50,900 nt of DNA, from contig ONBJ01000012.1 in assembly GCA_900316025.1 (NCBI GenBank), positions 1 to 50,900 of the forward strand, given 5' to 3'. The translations under genes and the position numbers were made by a program. Within the stretch, counting starts at the first letter, position 1; every line of letters begins with the position of its first letter. Positions 33,669 to 41,509 of the stretch are shown in pieces. The notes under the pieces were generated by a model, which was given only the letters and a program-made list of their open reading frames with translations, made no database searches and had not been told where the DNA came from. Source of the DNA: an uncultured Eubacteriales bacterium (lineage in GTDB: Bacteria; Bacillota; Clostridia; Oscillospirales; Acutalibacteraceae).

Positions 33669-33746
33669 GGGTTTCACCCTTAAAAATCCCACGAGGGCTC
33701 TGCCCTCGACCCGCAAGCCTTTGAAAAGGCTTGACCTAAACTTTAT
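33662..33746 (-). repeat. Family A three-hairpin repeat, copy 5 (inverted, overlaps argD stop)
   Basis: Hairpin 3 (TTAAGGGT/ACCCTTAA) and hairpin 2 (CGAGGGC/GCCCTCG) match the copy 4 variants. AGTTTA (33662-33667) and TAAACT (33737-33742) can close the whole element as a 6-bp stem. The left edge includes the argD stop codon at 33666-33668. It separates argD from argF. Confidence 0.92.
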
Positions 33747-33793
33747 GTTTTTGTCATTTATATATTTAAATAAATCACAAAGGAGAAATTTTT

Positions 33794-34702
33794 ATGAAGC
33801 ATTTTTTAAAGCTGCTTGATTACAGCGGAAAAGAAATTATTGATATGCTGAATCTGGCAGACCAGCTCAAATATGAGCAGAAACACGGAATTGAGCATAA
33901 GCTGCTCGCAGGAAAAACACTGGGTATGATATTTCAGAAAGCATCTACAAGAACAAGGGTATCGTTTGAAGTAGGAATGTATCAGCTCGGAGGTTATCCG
34001 CTGTTTTTGTCGGCTAATGATATGCAGATAGGCAGGGGAGAGCCTGTGGAGGATACTGCAAGAGTACTTTCAAGATTTATAGACGGAATTATGATAAGAA
34101 CGTTTGAACAGGCTGAGGTTGAAACACTTGCTAAGTATGGTTCTATACCTGTAATAAACGGACTTACTGATTTTTGCCACCCCTGTCAGGTAATGGCTGA
34201 TTTGATGACGATAAGGGAGTATAAAGGAACGCTTGAGGGACTTAAACTCTGCTTTGTAGGTGACGGAAACAATATGGCAAATTCCCTGATAGTAGGAGGA
34301 CTTAAAACGGGAATGAAAGTTACAATAGCTTGTCCCGAAGGTTATGAGCCACCCGAAGAAATACTGGAATTTGCAAAGCAGTACGGCGATAAATTCGGAA
34401 TGTACCGCTCACCCAAGGAAGCCGCACAGAATGCAGATGTAGTTTATACAGATGTATGGGCATCTATGGGACAGGAGCAGGAGGCTAAGAAAAGAGCTGA
34501 GGCTTTCAAGGGTTTCTGTGTGGATTCCGACCTTATGAGCGTAACCAATAAGGATTGTATGGTGCTTCACTGTCTGCCTGCACACCGTGGGGAGGAAATT
34601 ACGGCTGAGGTTCTGGAAGCTCATGCAAATGAAATTTTTGATGAAGCTGAAAACAGACTTCACGCACAAAAGGCAGTACTTGTTACTATGATGAAAGACT
34701 AA
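33794..34702 (+). CDS. argF: Ornithine carbamoyltransferase
   Basis: Makes citrulline from ornithine and carbamoyl phosphate. The carbamoyl phosphate motif STRTRVSFEVGMYQLGG, HPCQVMADL and the ornithine motif HCLPAHRGEEI are intact. 302 residues is normal. AAAGGAG precedes the ATG. It closes the arginine genes, and the M13 peptidase gene starts 3 bp after its stop. An anabolic role is supported by the operon; no arcA/arcC is present. Confidence 0.97.
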   Translation: MKHFLKLLDYSGKEIIDMLNLADQLKYEQKHGIEHKLLAGKTLGMIFQKASTRTRVSFEVGMYQLGGYPLFLSANDMQIGRGEPVEDTARVLSRFIDGIMIRTFEQAEVETLAKYGSIPVINGLTDFCHPCQVMADLMTIREYKGTLEGLKLCFVGDGNNMANSLIVGGLKTGMKVTIACPEGYEPPEEILEFAKQYGDKFGMYRSPKEAAQNADVVYTDVWASMGQEQEAKKRAEAFKGFCVDSDLMSVTNKDCMVLHCLPAHRGEEITAEVLEAHANEIFDEAENRLHAQKAVLVTMMKD

Positions 34703-34705
34703 AAT

Positions 34706-36640
34706 ATGAATATACGAAGAAATTTTCTTAAAATTGTTTCTCTTGTAATGATATTTGCAGTGTTGCAGGGAGTTCTGACTTCATGCGGTACTTCGGATAA
34801 AACAGAGAGTAAAGCAGAAAGTAAAAACGATACTGAAACAGTTTCGCTTAAAGATGATTTCTATACGGCAGTAAATTATGACTGGCTGGAATCTGCCGAT
34901 ATTCCTGAAAACGGATTAAATTCGGATTACTACGATATATGCAGCAAAAACATATCGGAATTTTATAAAAATTATGTTGAGGGACTTTCTTCAAAAAAAG
35001 AGCTTTCAAAACAGGAAAGCAGGCTTCTTGTGCTTTATGAGCAGTTTATGGAAGGACAGTATGAACAAAGTCTTGAAACGGTAAAAAAGTATGTGCAGGA
35101 GATAGAAAAAGCAAAAAGTCTGAGCGATATGGAAAAGCTGTATTCGGATAAAAGAATTTCTGTTTATAACGGACTTCTTAATTTTGAAATTTCAGGCTCG
35201 AAAAGTTCATATATACTCAGACTTAATGCGGTTACTTTGAACGGAACTGATATTACAAAGGTATCAACTTATTCGTTTGATGAAAAAATCCGTGAGCAGT
35301 ATCTTAATTCGCTTAAAGGTGTGATACTGAAAAGTGGTATCTACAGTGGGGAGAAAGCTGATGCTATAGCTGAAAGTGCAGTAAGTACCGAAACTAAAAT
35401 TTTACAGGGTAAGCTTTCGGAAAATAAAGACAGCGGTTTCTCGTTATATGATTCCAAAAGTGATTTTTTATTCAACGTAGATTTGCACAGTATACTTGAC
35501 GGTATGGGCTATGAAAGAGATTATCAGAACATAGCGTGTGATGATTTTTATATGGATTTGCTCAACAATGAGATTTTTACTGAGGAAAATGTCGAGGCTC
35601 TGAAAAATTACCTTATAGCAGGTGTCATATACAGAGCGTTGGGAAGTTCGGAATATAACGAAAAAATCGGTGTGACATTTGAAATAATTGCAGATTTCTA
35701 TATGAAAGATGTTCTTGTAAAAGGTTATCTTGACGAAAATATAACCGATGAGGACGTGGATTACCTGTCGCAAATGGCTGAAAAAATAATTTCAGTGTAC
35801 AAGAAAAGAATTGATAAGATTTCTTACCTTTCGGACAGTACAAAATCAAAAGCGAAAAAAAAGCTTGATAATCTGAATGTTATAGTTGCACGTCCGCAAA
35901 CTCTTATAGATTACTCGGAAGCTGATGTCAGCGATAAAAATACATATATTCAGAACTGCGAGAACTGCATAATTGCAAAAAGAAACGAGCATAACAGATT
36001 TCTGAAAACGGAATTTTCAAGGGATAAGATTGTTTTTGATACTATGGAGCTGAATGCCTATAACAGTTTCGGAAGCAACTCAATTATTATAGATGCAGGT
36101 ATAATGCAGGACTGCGTTTACAGTACCGAAAAATCTTTTGAGGAAAATCTCGGAAGTATAGGTACTGTAATTGCTCACGAGGTATCGCATACACTGGATA
36201 TAACAGGAAGCGTCTATGATGAGAACGGAGTTTATAAGGGCTGGTGTAACGTAAATGACCGTAAAGCCTATATCGAAAAGGTAAATCAGCTAAAGGATTT
36301 TATGGCTAAGCAGGGCGAAAAGGACGGCATAGAGCTTAATGCCACAGCAACCAGAGGTGAAGATATTGCCGACCTGACAGGTATTCAGTGCTGTGTGGAG
36401 GTTCTCAAAGAGCAGAAAAACCCTGATTATAAAAAATTCTTTACGGAATATGCTGTTATTCACAGGGAAAAGTGTACAGACGAGGTTCTTGAAAAGCGTA
36501 TAGAATACGACACACATTCGCCGTCAAAGTACAGGGTGAATGTACCGGTTCAGCAGATAGCTGAATTTTATACAGCCTTTGATATAAAAGAGGGTGACGG
36601 TATGTACGTTCCCGAAAGTGAAAGAATAAGCGTATGGTAA
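34706..36640 (+). CDS. M13-family (neprilysin-like) metallopeptidase lipoprotein
   Basis: A secreted zinc endopeptidase of 644 residues, anchored by lipid. Signal with lipobox LTSC (acylated Cys about residue 27). The zinc site is HEVSH (about 492), with the third ligand Glu in GEDIAD (about 552). The M13 C-terminal signature is PSKYRVNVPVQQIAEFYTAFDIKEGDGMYV, ending SVW. M13 enzymes degrade oligopeptides. It starts 3 bp after argF with a weak RBS, so it is probably translated from the same message; peptide-derived amino acids and arginine synthesis may share control, but this is inference. A cloverleaf repeat follows. Confidence 0.93.
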   Translation: MNIRRNFLKIVSLVMIFAVLQGVLTSCGTSDKTESKAESKNDTETVSLKDDFYTAVNYDWLESADIPENGLNSDYYDICSKNISEFYKNYVEGLSSKKELSKQESRLLVLYEQFMEGQYEQSLETVKKYVQEIEKAKSLSDMEKLYSDKRISVYNGLLNFEISGSKSSYILRLNAVTLNGTDITKVSTYSFDEKIREQYLNSLKGVILKSGIYSGEKADAIAESAVSTETKILQGKLSENKDSGFSLYDSKSDFLFNVDLHSILDGMGYERDYQNIACDDFYMDLLNNEIFTEENVEALKNYLIAGVIYRALGSSEYNEKIGVTFEIIADFYMKDVLVKGYLDENITDEDVDYLSQMAEKIISVYKKRIDKISYLSDSTKSKAKKKLDNLNVIVARPQTLIDYSEADVSDKNTYIQNCENCIIAKRNEHNRFLKTEFSRDKIVFDTMELNAYNSFGSNSIIIDAGIMQDCVYSTEKSFEENLGSIGTVIAHEVSHTLDITGSVYDENGVYKGWCNVNDRKAYIEKVNQLKDFMAKQGEKDGIELNATATRGEDIADLTGIQCCVEVLKEQKNPDYKKFFTEYAVIHREKCTDEVLEKRIEYDTHSPSKYRVNVPVQQIAEFYTAFDIKEGDGMYVPESERISVW

Positions 36641-36681
36641 GAAACGGCTGTTTATCAGACTTGCGGCTTCGCTCAAAGTGA

Positions 36682-36776
36682 GGCGATTGCAGACCGTCAA
36701 AAGCTTTGCTTTTGACGAAACCTGAAAAATTCAGGCTTTAGCGGCAGACTTTTGTCTGCCGCAGTCTGCAATCGCC
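36682..36776 (+). repeat. Family B cloverleaf element, copy B2
   Basis: Closing stem GGCGATTGCAGAC (36682-36694) / GTCTGCAATCGCC (36764-36776). Arms: 36695-36717 (CGTCAAAAGC/GCTTTTGACG), about 36719-36737 (CCTGAA/TTCAGG core) and 36741-36762 (GCGGCAGAC/GTCTGCCGC). Left flank GGCTTCGCTC (36665-36674) is shared with B3. It lies about 42 bp past the M13 peptidase stop, and a T tract follows at 36793-36799. Confidence 0.93.
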
Positions 36777-36836
36777 GCATAGCTGACGCAGGTTTTTTTA
36801 TTTTCAGAATAATAAAAAACATAAGGCGGTGGCAGT

Positions 36837-37910
36837 ATGCCAAAAAGGGTATTGATAGGTATGAGCGGCGGTGTGGACAGCTCCGTAGCTGCACTTATGC
36901 TTCTTGAAAGCGGATATAGGGCAGACGGAGCAACTCTCAGACTTTTTACCGATGAAGATATAGGAATGAATGACAGAGGAAGAACTTGCTGTTCACTGGA
37001 AGATGTCGAAAACGCAAGAACGGTATGTTATAAGCTTGGTATAAGACATTATGTATTTAATTTTTCGGGAGATTTCAGAAAAAAAGTAATAGAAAGTTTT
37101 GCAGAAAGCTATAAAAGAGGCGAAACGCCAAATCCCTGCATAGAATGCAACAGGTACATAAAGTTTCCGAAAATGCTTGAAAGAGCAAGGTTACTCGAAT
37201 ATGATTATATAGCAACAGGTCACTATGTACGCAGAGAAGAAACTTCGGGCGGCAGGGTACTGATAAAAAAGGCTGTTGACAGTACAAAGGATCAGACTTA
37301 TGTTTTGTATGTTCTTACGCAGGACGTATTGAAACGGACGCTTTTTCCGCTCGGAGGTATGACAAAGGAGCAGTCCAGAGAGCTTGCCGAAAAAAACGGA
37401 CTTATAAATGCAAGAAAGCCTGACAGTCAGGACATATGCTTTATAAAGGACGGTGACTATGCAGGATTTCTTGAAAACACAATGGGAGTAAAATCTCCCA
37501 AGGGAAGTTTTATATATAAGGACGGAACTGTTCTGGGGGAACATAAGGGGATTATACATTATACTATAGGACAGAGAAAAGGACTGGGTATAAGTTATGC
37601 ACACCCGATTTTTGTATTAGATAAAAACCCGTATGATAATATTGTAACACTTGGGGATAACGAAGACCTTTACACGAGCCGTCTTAAAGCTGACAGGCTG
37701 AACTGGATAGCACTGGAAAAGCCTGTTGACGGTATGAGAGTAAAGGCAAAAACACGCTACAGTCAGAAAGAAAGCTGTGCTACTGTTCATGTAATATCAG
37801 AAGATGAGGTAGAGGTTGAGTTTGACGAAAAGCAAAGAGCAATAACAAAAGGACAGTCGGTAGTATTCTATGAGGACGAATATGTTGTCGGCGGTGGAAC
37901 GATAAAATAG
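36837..37910 (+). CDS. mnmA: tRNA 2-thiouridine(34) synthase
   Basis: Adds sulfur to the wobble uridine of tRNA-Lys, -Glu and -Gln. The PP-loop GMSGGVDSSVAA is at the N-terminus. The two catalytic Cys are in NPCIECNRYIKF and SQDICFI, and DQTYVLYVL with FPLG are typical. 357 residues is normal. GGCGGTGG precedes the ATG at 36837. The family's usual partner, a cysteine desulfurase/NifU pair, is not adjacent here. A GNAT gene follows 10 bp downstream. Confidence 0.95.
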   Translation: MPKRVLIGMSGGVDSSVAALMLLESGYRADGATLRLFTDEDIGMNDRGRTCCSLEDVENARTVCYKLGIRHYVFNFSGDFRKKVIESFAESYKRGETPNPCIECNRYIKFPKMLERARLLEYDYIATGHYVRREETSGGRVLIKKAVDSTKDQTYVLYVLTQDVLKRTLFPLGGMTKEQSRELAEKNGLINARKPDSQDICFIKDGDYAGFLENTMGVKSPKGSFIYKDGTVLGEHKGIIHYTIGQRKGLGISYAHPIFVLDKNPYDNIVTLGDNEDLYTSRLKADRLNWIALEKPVDGMRVKAKTRYSQKESCATVHVISEDEVEVEFDEKQRAITKGQSVVFYEDEYVVGGGTIK

Positions 37911-37920
37911 GAGTATTATT

Positions 37921-38394
37921 ATGATAAGACGTGCAAAAGAAGAGGATATAAATGGGATAAACAGACTGCTTTTTCAGGTTCAGCAAATTCACGCAGAAAA
38001 AAGGTCAGATATATTCAGAAAGGGACAAAAGAAGTATACCGATGATGAAATTTTAAGAATAATAAATGATGATGCACGCCCTGTGTTTGTTTTTACGGAC
38101 GAAAAAGAAAATATACTGGGATATGTATTCTGCATATATCAGATAACAAAAGACAGCAGGTCATTGAGCGACAGGAGAGTAATATACATAGACGATTTAT
38201 GCGTAGATGAAGCTTTCAGAGGAAAGCATATAGGTTATGAACTGTGCAGATACGTTGAAAATTTCGGAAAAGAAAACGGCTTTGACAGCATAACTCTGAA
38301 TGTATGGAATTTGAATGAAGGTGCTTACGGATTTTATAATAAATGTGGTTTTGAGCCGTTAAAGGTAACTATGGAAAAAAGAATAAACGTTTAA
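37921..38394 (+). CDS. GNAT-family N-acetyltransferase
   Basis: 157 residues. VIYIDDLCVDEAFRGKHIGYELCRYVENF contains the acetyl-CoA loop (RGKHIG), and AYGFYNKCGFEPLKVTMEKRI is a typical GNAT end. The substrate is unknown. AGGAG (37911-37915) gives a good RBS. The gene starts 10 bp after mnmA, suggesting co-transcription, but that does not reveal a target. It is not close to the GNAT at 32031. Confidence 0.85.
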   Translation: MIRRAKEEDINGINRLLFQVQQIHAEKRSDIFRKGQKKYTDDEILRIINDDARPVFVFTDEKENILGYVFCIYQITKDSRSLSDRRVIYIDDLCVDEAFRGKHIGYELCRYVENFGKENGFDSITLNVWNLNEGAYGFYNKCGFEPLKVTMEKRINV

Positions 38395-38425
38395 GCGATA
38401 TAAATAAAAATCAATTTCAAATTTC

Positions 38426-38454
38426 TTGACAATATATGATATTGGGAGTAAAAT
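38426..38454 (+). promoter_or_regulatory. Sigma-A promoter of alaS
   Basis: TTGACA (38426-38431), 17-bp spacer, TAAAAT (38449-38454), about 40 bp before the start codon. There is no T-box in this short leader. Confidence 0.8.
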
Positions 38455-38496
38455 TGAAACGTTATTTCGTTAATATGCTATACGAGGAGAATTGCT

Positions 38497-41121
38497 ATGA
38501 AGTGGACAGGCTTGAATGAGCTTAGAGAAAAATATTTATCTTTTTTTGAAAGTAAGGGACATCTGCGTTTGCCGAGTTTTTCGCTCGTACCGAAGGACGA
38601 CAAAAGCTTGCTTCTGATAAATTCGGGTATGGCTCCCATGAAGAAGTACTTTACGGGAGAGATTACTCCTCCCAGAAAAAGAGTTACAACGTGTCAGAAA
38701 TGTATTCGTACACCTGATATTGAGCGTGTAGGAATAACCGCACGTCACGGTACATTTTTTGAGATGCTGGGAAATTTCTCTTTCGGGGATTATTTCAAGC
38801 ATGAGGCTACTGCATGGGCTTGGGAGTTTTTTACAAAGGTACTTGAAATTCCTGAGGAAAAGCTTTATGTTTCCGTTTACGAGAAGGACGACGAAGCATA
38901 CGACATATGGACAAAGGAAATAGGTGTTGACCCCTCACATATGGTTCATCTCGGAAAAGAGGATAATTTCTGGGAACACGGCTCAGGACCCTGCGGCCCC
39001 TGTTCTGAAATTTACTTTGACAGAGGTGCCGATAAGGGCTGCGGAAGTCCCGACTGTGCGGTAGGCTGTGAGTGCGACAGATATGTTGAAGTCTGGAATC
39101 TTGTTTTCACACAGTTTGAGAATGACGGAAACGGAAACTATACTCCTCTTGACCACCCCAACATAGATACAGGTATGGGACTTGAACGTCTTGCCTGCGT
39201 TATGCAGAACGTTGACAATCTTTTTCTGGTTGATACAGTCAAAGGAATTATGGACAAGGTTATTGAGATTGTCGGTGTAAATTACGGCGATAGTGAAAAG
39301 TCAGATATTTCACTGCGTGTAATAACCGATCATATAAGAAGCACAACATTTATGATAAGCGATGGTGTTATGCCTTCCAATGAGGGAAAAGGCTATGTTC
39401 TGAGAAGGCTTTTAAGACGTGCTTCAAGACATGGTAAGCTGCTGGGTTATCATAAGCCTTTCCTGTTCAAGGTTGCCGAAGAGGTTATCAGATGCAGCAA
39501 AGACGCATATCCTGAGCTTGCAGAAAAGCATGACCTTATAATCGAGGTTATCAGAAAAGAAGAAGAGCTTTTCATAAAGACAATAGATTTGGGTATGAAT
39601 ATACTCAACGAAATTATAAATAAAAAGGATATAACCGAGCTTTCAGGAGAAAGTGCCTTTAAGCTCAATGATACATACGGTTTCCCTATAGACCTTACAA
39701 GGGAAATTCTTGCGGAAAAAGGCATAAAGGTAGATGAAAAAAGATACCTCGAACTTCTTGCAGAACAAAAGCAGAGAGCAAGAAATGCCCGTAAAAATGC
39801 AGGTGCTGAGGCTTGGCTCAGCGACAATACCGACCTTACAGATTTGCAGAAAACCGTGTTTACAGGATATGATACACTCTCGGACTGCGGCAAAGTTCTT
39901 GCATTGATAAAGGACGGAGAAAGAACGGAAAATGCTTCCGCAGGTGAAAAAATAGCAATCGTTCTGGACAAAACACCTTTTTATGCTGAAAGCGGCGGTC
40001 AGGTCGGCGATGTAGGTACGGCTAAAAGCGATAAATGTGAGCTTGAAATTTTCAATACAGTAAAGGATCAGACAGGCTGTTTTGTTCATTATGCGGAGAT
40101 AACAGACGGTTTCATTTCAGTAGGGGATACACTTTCGTGCGAGGTTGACAGAAGCTTCAGGGAAAATGTTATGAGAAACCATACAGGTGCTCATATACTT
40201 CAGGCTGCATTGCGTAAGGTTCTGGGAAGTCACTGCGAACAGGCAGGTCAGCTCGTAAACGAAAACAGGGTAAGATTTGACTTCACTCACTTCTCAGCAT
40301 TAAAACCTGATGAGATAGCTCAGGTCGAAAGGCTGTGTAATGAAGAAATACTCAGAGCTGCTCCTGTGGAAACAAAGGAAATGCCTATCGAGGAAGCTAA
40401 GAAAATAGGTGCAATGGCTCTCTTCGGAGAAAAATACGGCGATGTTGTCCGTGTTGTAAAAGCAGGGGATTTTTCAACGGAGCTTTGCGGCGGTACTCAC
40501 GTTTCAAATACAGGGCAGATAGGTATGTTCAAGATACTTTCCGAAACCTCAGTTGCTTCGGGAGTGAGAAGAATTGAAGCCGTTACAGGTATTAATTCAG
40601 TTTACGAATACAACAAGCTTATTTTCGGTGTTTCGCAGATGGTAAGCATACTCAAAATAAATAACCCTCACGAATTTCTTAAAGGGGCAGAGCATATCGC
40701 ATCTCTTATGAAGGCTAAGGACAATGAAATCGCAGAGCTTAAAAACAAGCTTGCTTCAAGTTCTGTAGACAGTATATTGAACAGTGCAAAGCAGATAAAA
40801 TCCTTTAAGGTTATGAGTACAAAATTAAAGGGTGCAGATGCTAACGTTATCCGCTCAATCTGTTCAACCGTAATAGATAAAGAAACCGATGCTGTTCTTG
40901 TTGTGGCAAGCGTTGCGGACGGAAAGGCTACAATAGCTTGTGCGTGCGGTAAGAATGCACGCAGTAATGGTGCTGCCGCAGGAAAAATCGTAAAGGCTGT
41001 AGCTCAGTTGGCAGGCGGAAACGGCGGCGGAAAGTCTGATATTGCTATGGCAGGTGCAAAAGACCTCAGCAAAATTGATACGGCTTTGTCGAAGCTTACC
41101 GAAATAGTCGAAGCTTTGTAA
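38497..41121 (+). CDS. alaS: Alanyl-tRNA synthetase
   Basis: Class II synthetase of 874 residues, the usual length. Catalytic domain: FFESKGHLRLPSFSLVP, INSGMAPMKKYFTGE, then HGSGPCGPCSEIY. The editing domain has the zinc ligands HTGAHI and CGGTH, and the C-terminal DHHA1-like oligomerisation domain ends AGGNGGGKSDIAMAGAKD. A Cys-rich stretch (CGSPDCAVGCECD) is visible near residues 190-200. GAGGAG precedes the ATG. Monocistronic; followed by a family B cloverleaf. Confidence 0.97.
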   Translation: MKWTGLNELREKYLSFFESKGHLRLPSFSLVPKDDKSLLLINSGMAPMKKYFTGEITPPRKRVTTCQKCIRTPDIERVGITARHGTFFEMLGNFSFGDYFKHEATAWAWEFFTKVLEIPEEKLYVSVYEKDDEAYDIWTKEIGVDPSHMVHLGKEDNFWEHGSGPCGPCSEIYFDRGADKGCGSPDCAVGCECDRYVEVWNLVFTQFENDGNGNYTPLDHPNIDTGMGLERLACVMQNVDNLFLVDTVKGIMDKVIEIVGVNYGDSEKSDISLRVITDHIRSTTFMISDGVMPSNEGKGYVLRRLLRRASRHGKLLGYHKPFLFKVAEEVIRCSKDAYPELAEKHDLIIEVIRKEEELFIKTIDLGMNILNEIINKKDITELSGESAFKLNDTYGFPIDLTREILAEKGIKVDEKRYLELLAEQKQRARNARKNAGAEAWLSDNTDLTDLQKTVFTGYDTLSDCGKVLALIKDGERTENASAGEKIAIVLDKTPFYAESGGQVGDVGTAKSDKCELEIFNTVKDQTGCFVHYAEITDGFISVGDTLSCEVDRSFRENVMRNHTGAHILQAALRKVLGSHCEQAGQLVNENRVRFDFTHFSALKPDEIAQVERLCNEEILRAAPVETKEMPIEEAKKIGAMALFGEKYGDVVRVVKAGDFSTELCGGTHVSNTGQIGMFKILSETSVASGVRRIEAVTGINSVYEYNKLIFGVSQMVSILKINNPHEFLKGAEHIASLMKAKDNEIAELKNKLASSSVDSILNSAKQIKSFKVMSTKLKGADANVIRSICSTVIDKETDAVLVVASVADGKATIACACGKNARSNGAAAGKIVKAVAQLAGGNGGGKSDIAMAGAKDLSKIDTALSKLTEIVEAL

Positions 41122-41166
41122 TTTACCCGAAGTAAGGTTCAGTTCAAAACCTATGGCTTCGCTCGT

Positions 41167-41270
41167 GCGGCGATTGCAGACGCTCGTGACTGCGTTCACG
41201 AGCTGATAAATTGCTTGAAAGCAATTTATCGAATTCAAATACAAAGTATTTGAATGTCTGCAATCGCCGC
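41167..41270 (+). repeat. Family B cloverleaf element, copy B3
   Basis: Closing stem GCGGCGATTGCAGAC (41167-41181) / GTCTGCAATCGCCGC (41256-41270). Three perfect arms: 41182-41203 (GCTCGTGA/TCACGAGC), 41205-41230 (GATAAATTGCTT/AAGCAATTTATC) and 41233-41255 (ATTCAAATAC/GTATTTGAAT). Left flank GGCTTCGCTC as in B2. It is 45 bp after the alaS stop. Confidence 0.95.
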
Positions 41271-41350
41271 ATATTTGGTGTACATCAAACCGACAAAAAA
41301 TAATTTTTTGGTTAAAAGTAACGGAAATAAAATATATATTATGAATCTCA

Positions 41351-41379
41351 TTGACAATTTTTTAACAATCTTATATAAT
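41351..41379 (+). promoter_or_regulatory. Sigma-A promoter of adhE with overlapping Rex-like operator
   Basis: TTGACA (41351-41356), 17-bp spacer, TATAAT (41374-41379). The 18-mer TTGACAATTTTTTAACAA (41351-41368) fits the Rex operator layout TTGTTAA-N4-TTAACAA with two mismatches, covering the -35 and part of the spacer. Rex is displaced by NADH, so adhE would be induced when NADH is high. The leader to the start codon is about 125 nt and can form a GTTCAG/CTGAAC stem (about 41419-41460). Confidence 0.8.
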
Positions 41380-41509
41380 GTAATCAGTGGTAGATGTAAC
41401 TGTTTGCTGCTTAAGGTGTTCAGTCGTTTCTTTTTATTCGGGTACGGAGCTTTTCTGAACCTGAATGACAGTAGAAAATAACGACATTATTTATAAGGAG
41501 ACTGTAGTT

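Noticed and set aside
34706-36640. Toxin-like or phage origin of the peptidase gene
   Set aside because: It has the full M13 domain layout and a lipoprotein signal with normal base composition, so ordinary secretion is enough.
41122-41509. Small gene in the alaS-adhE gap
   Set aside because: The only open frame runs through the B3 repeat and the promoter and lacks an RBS.
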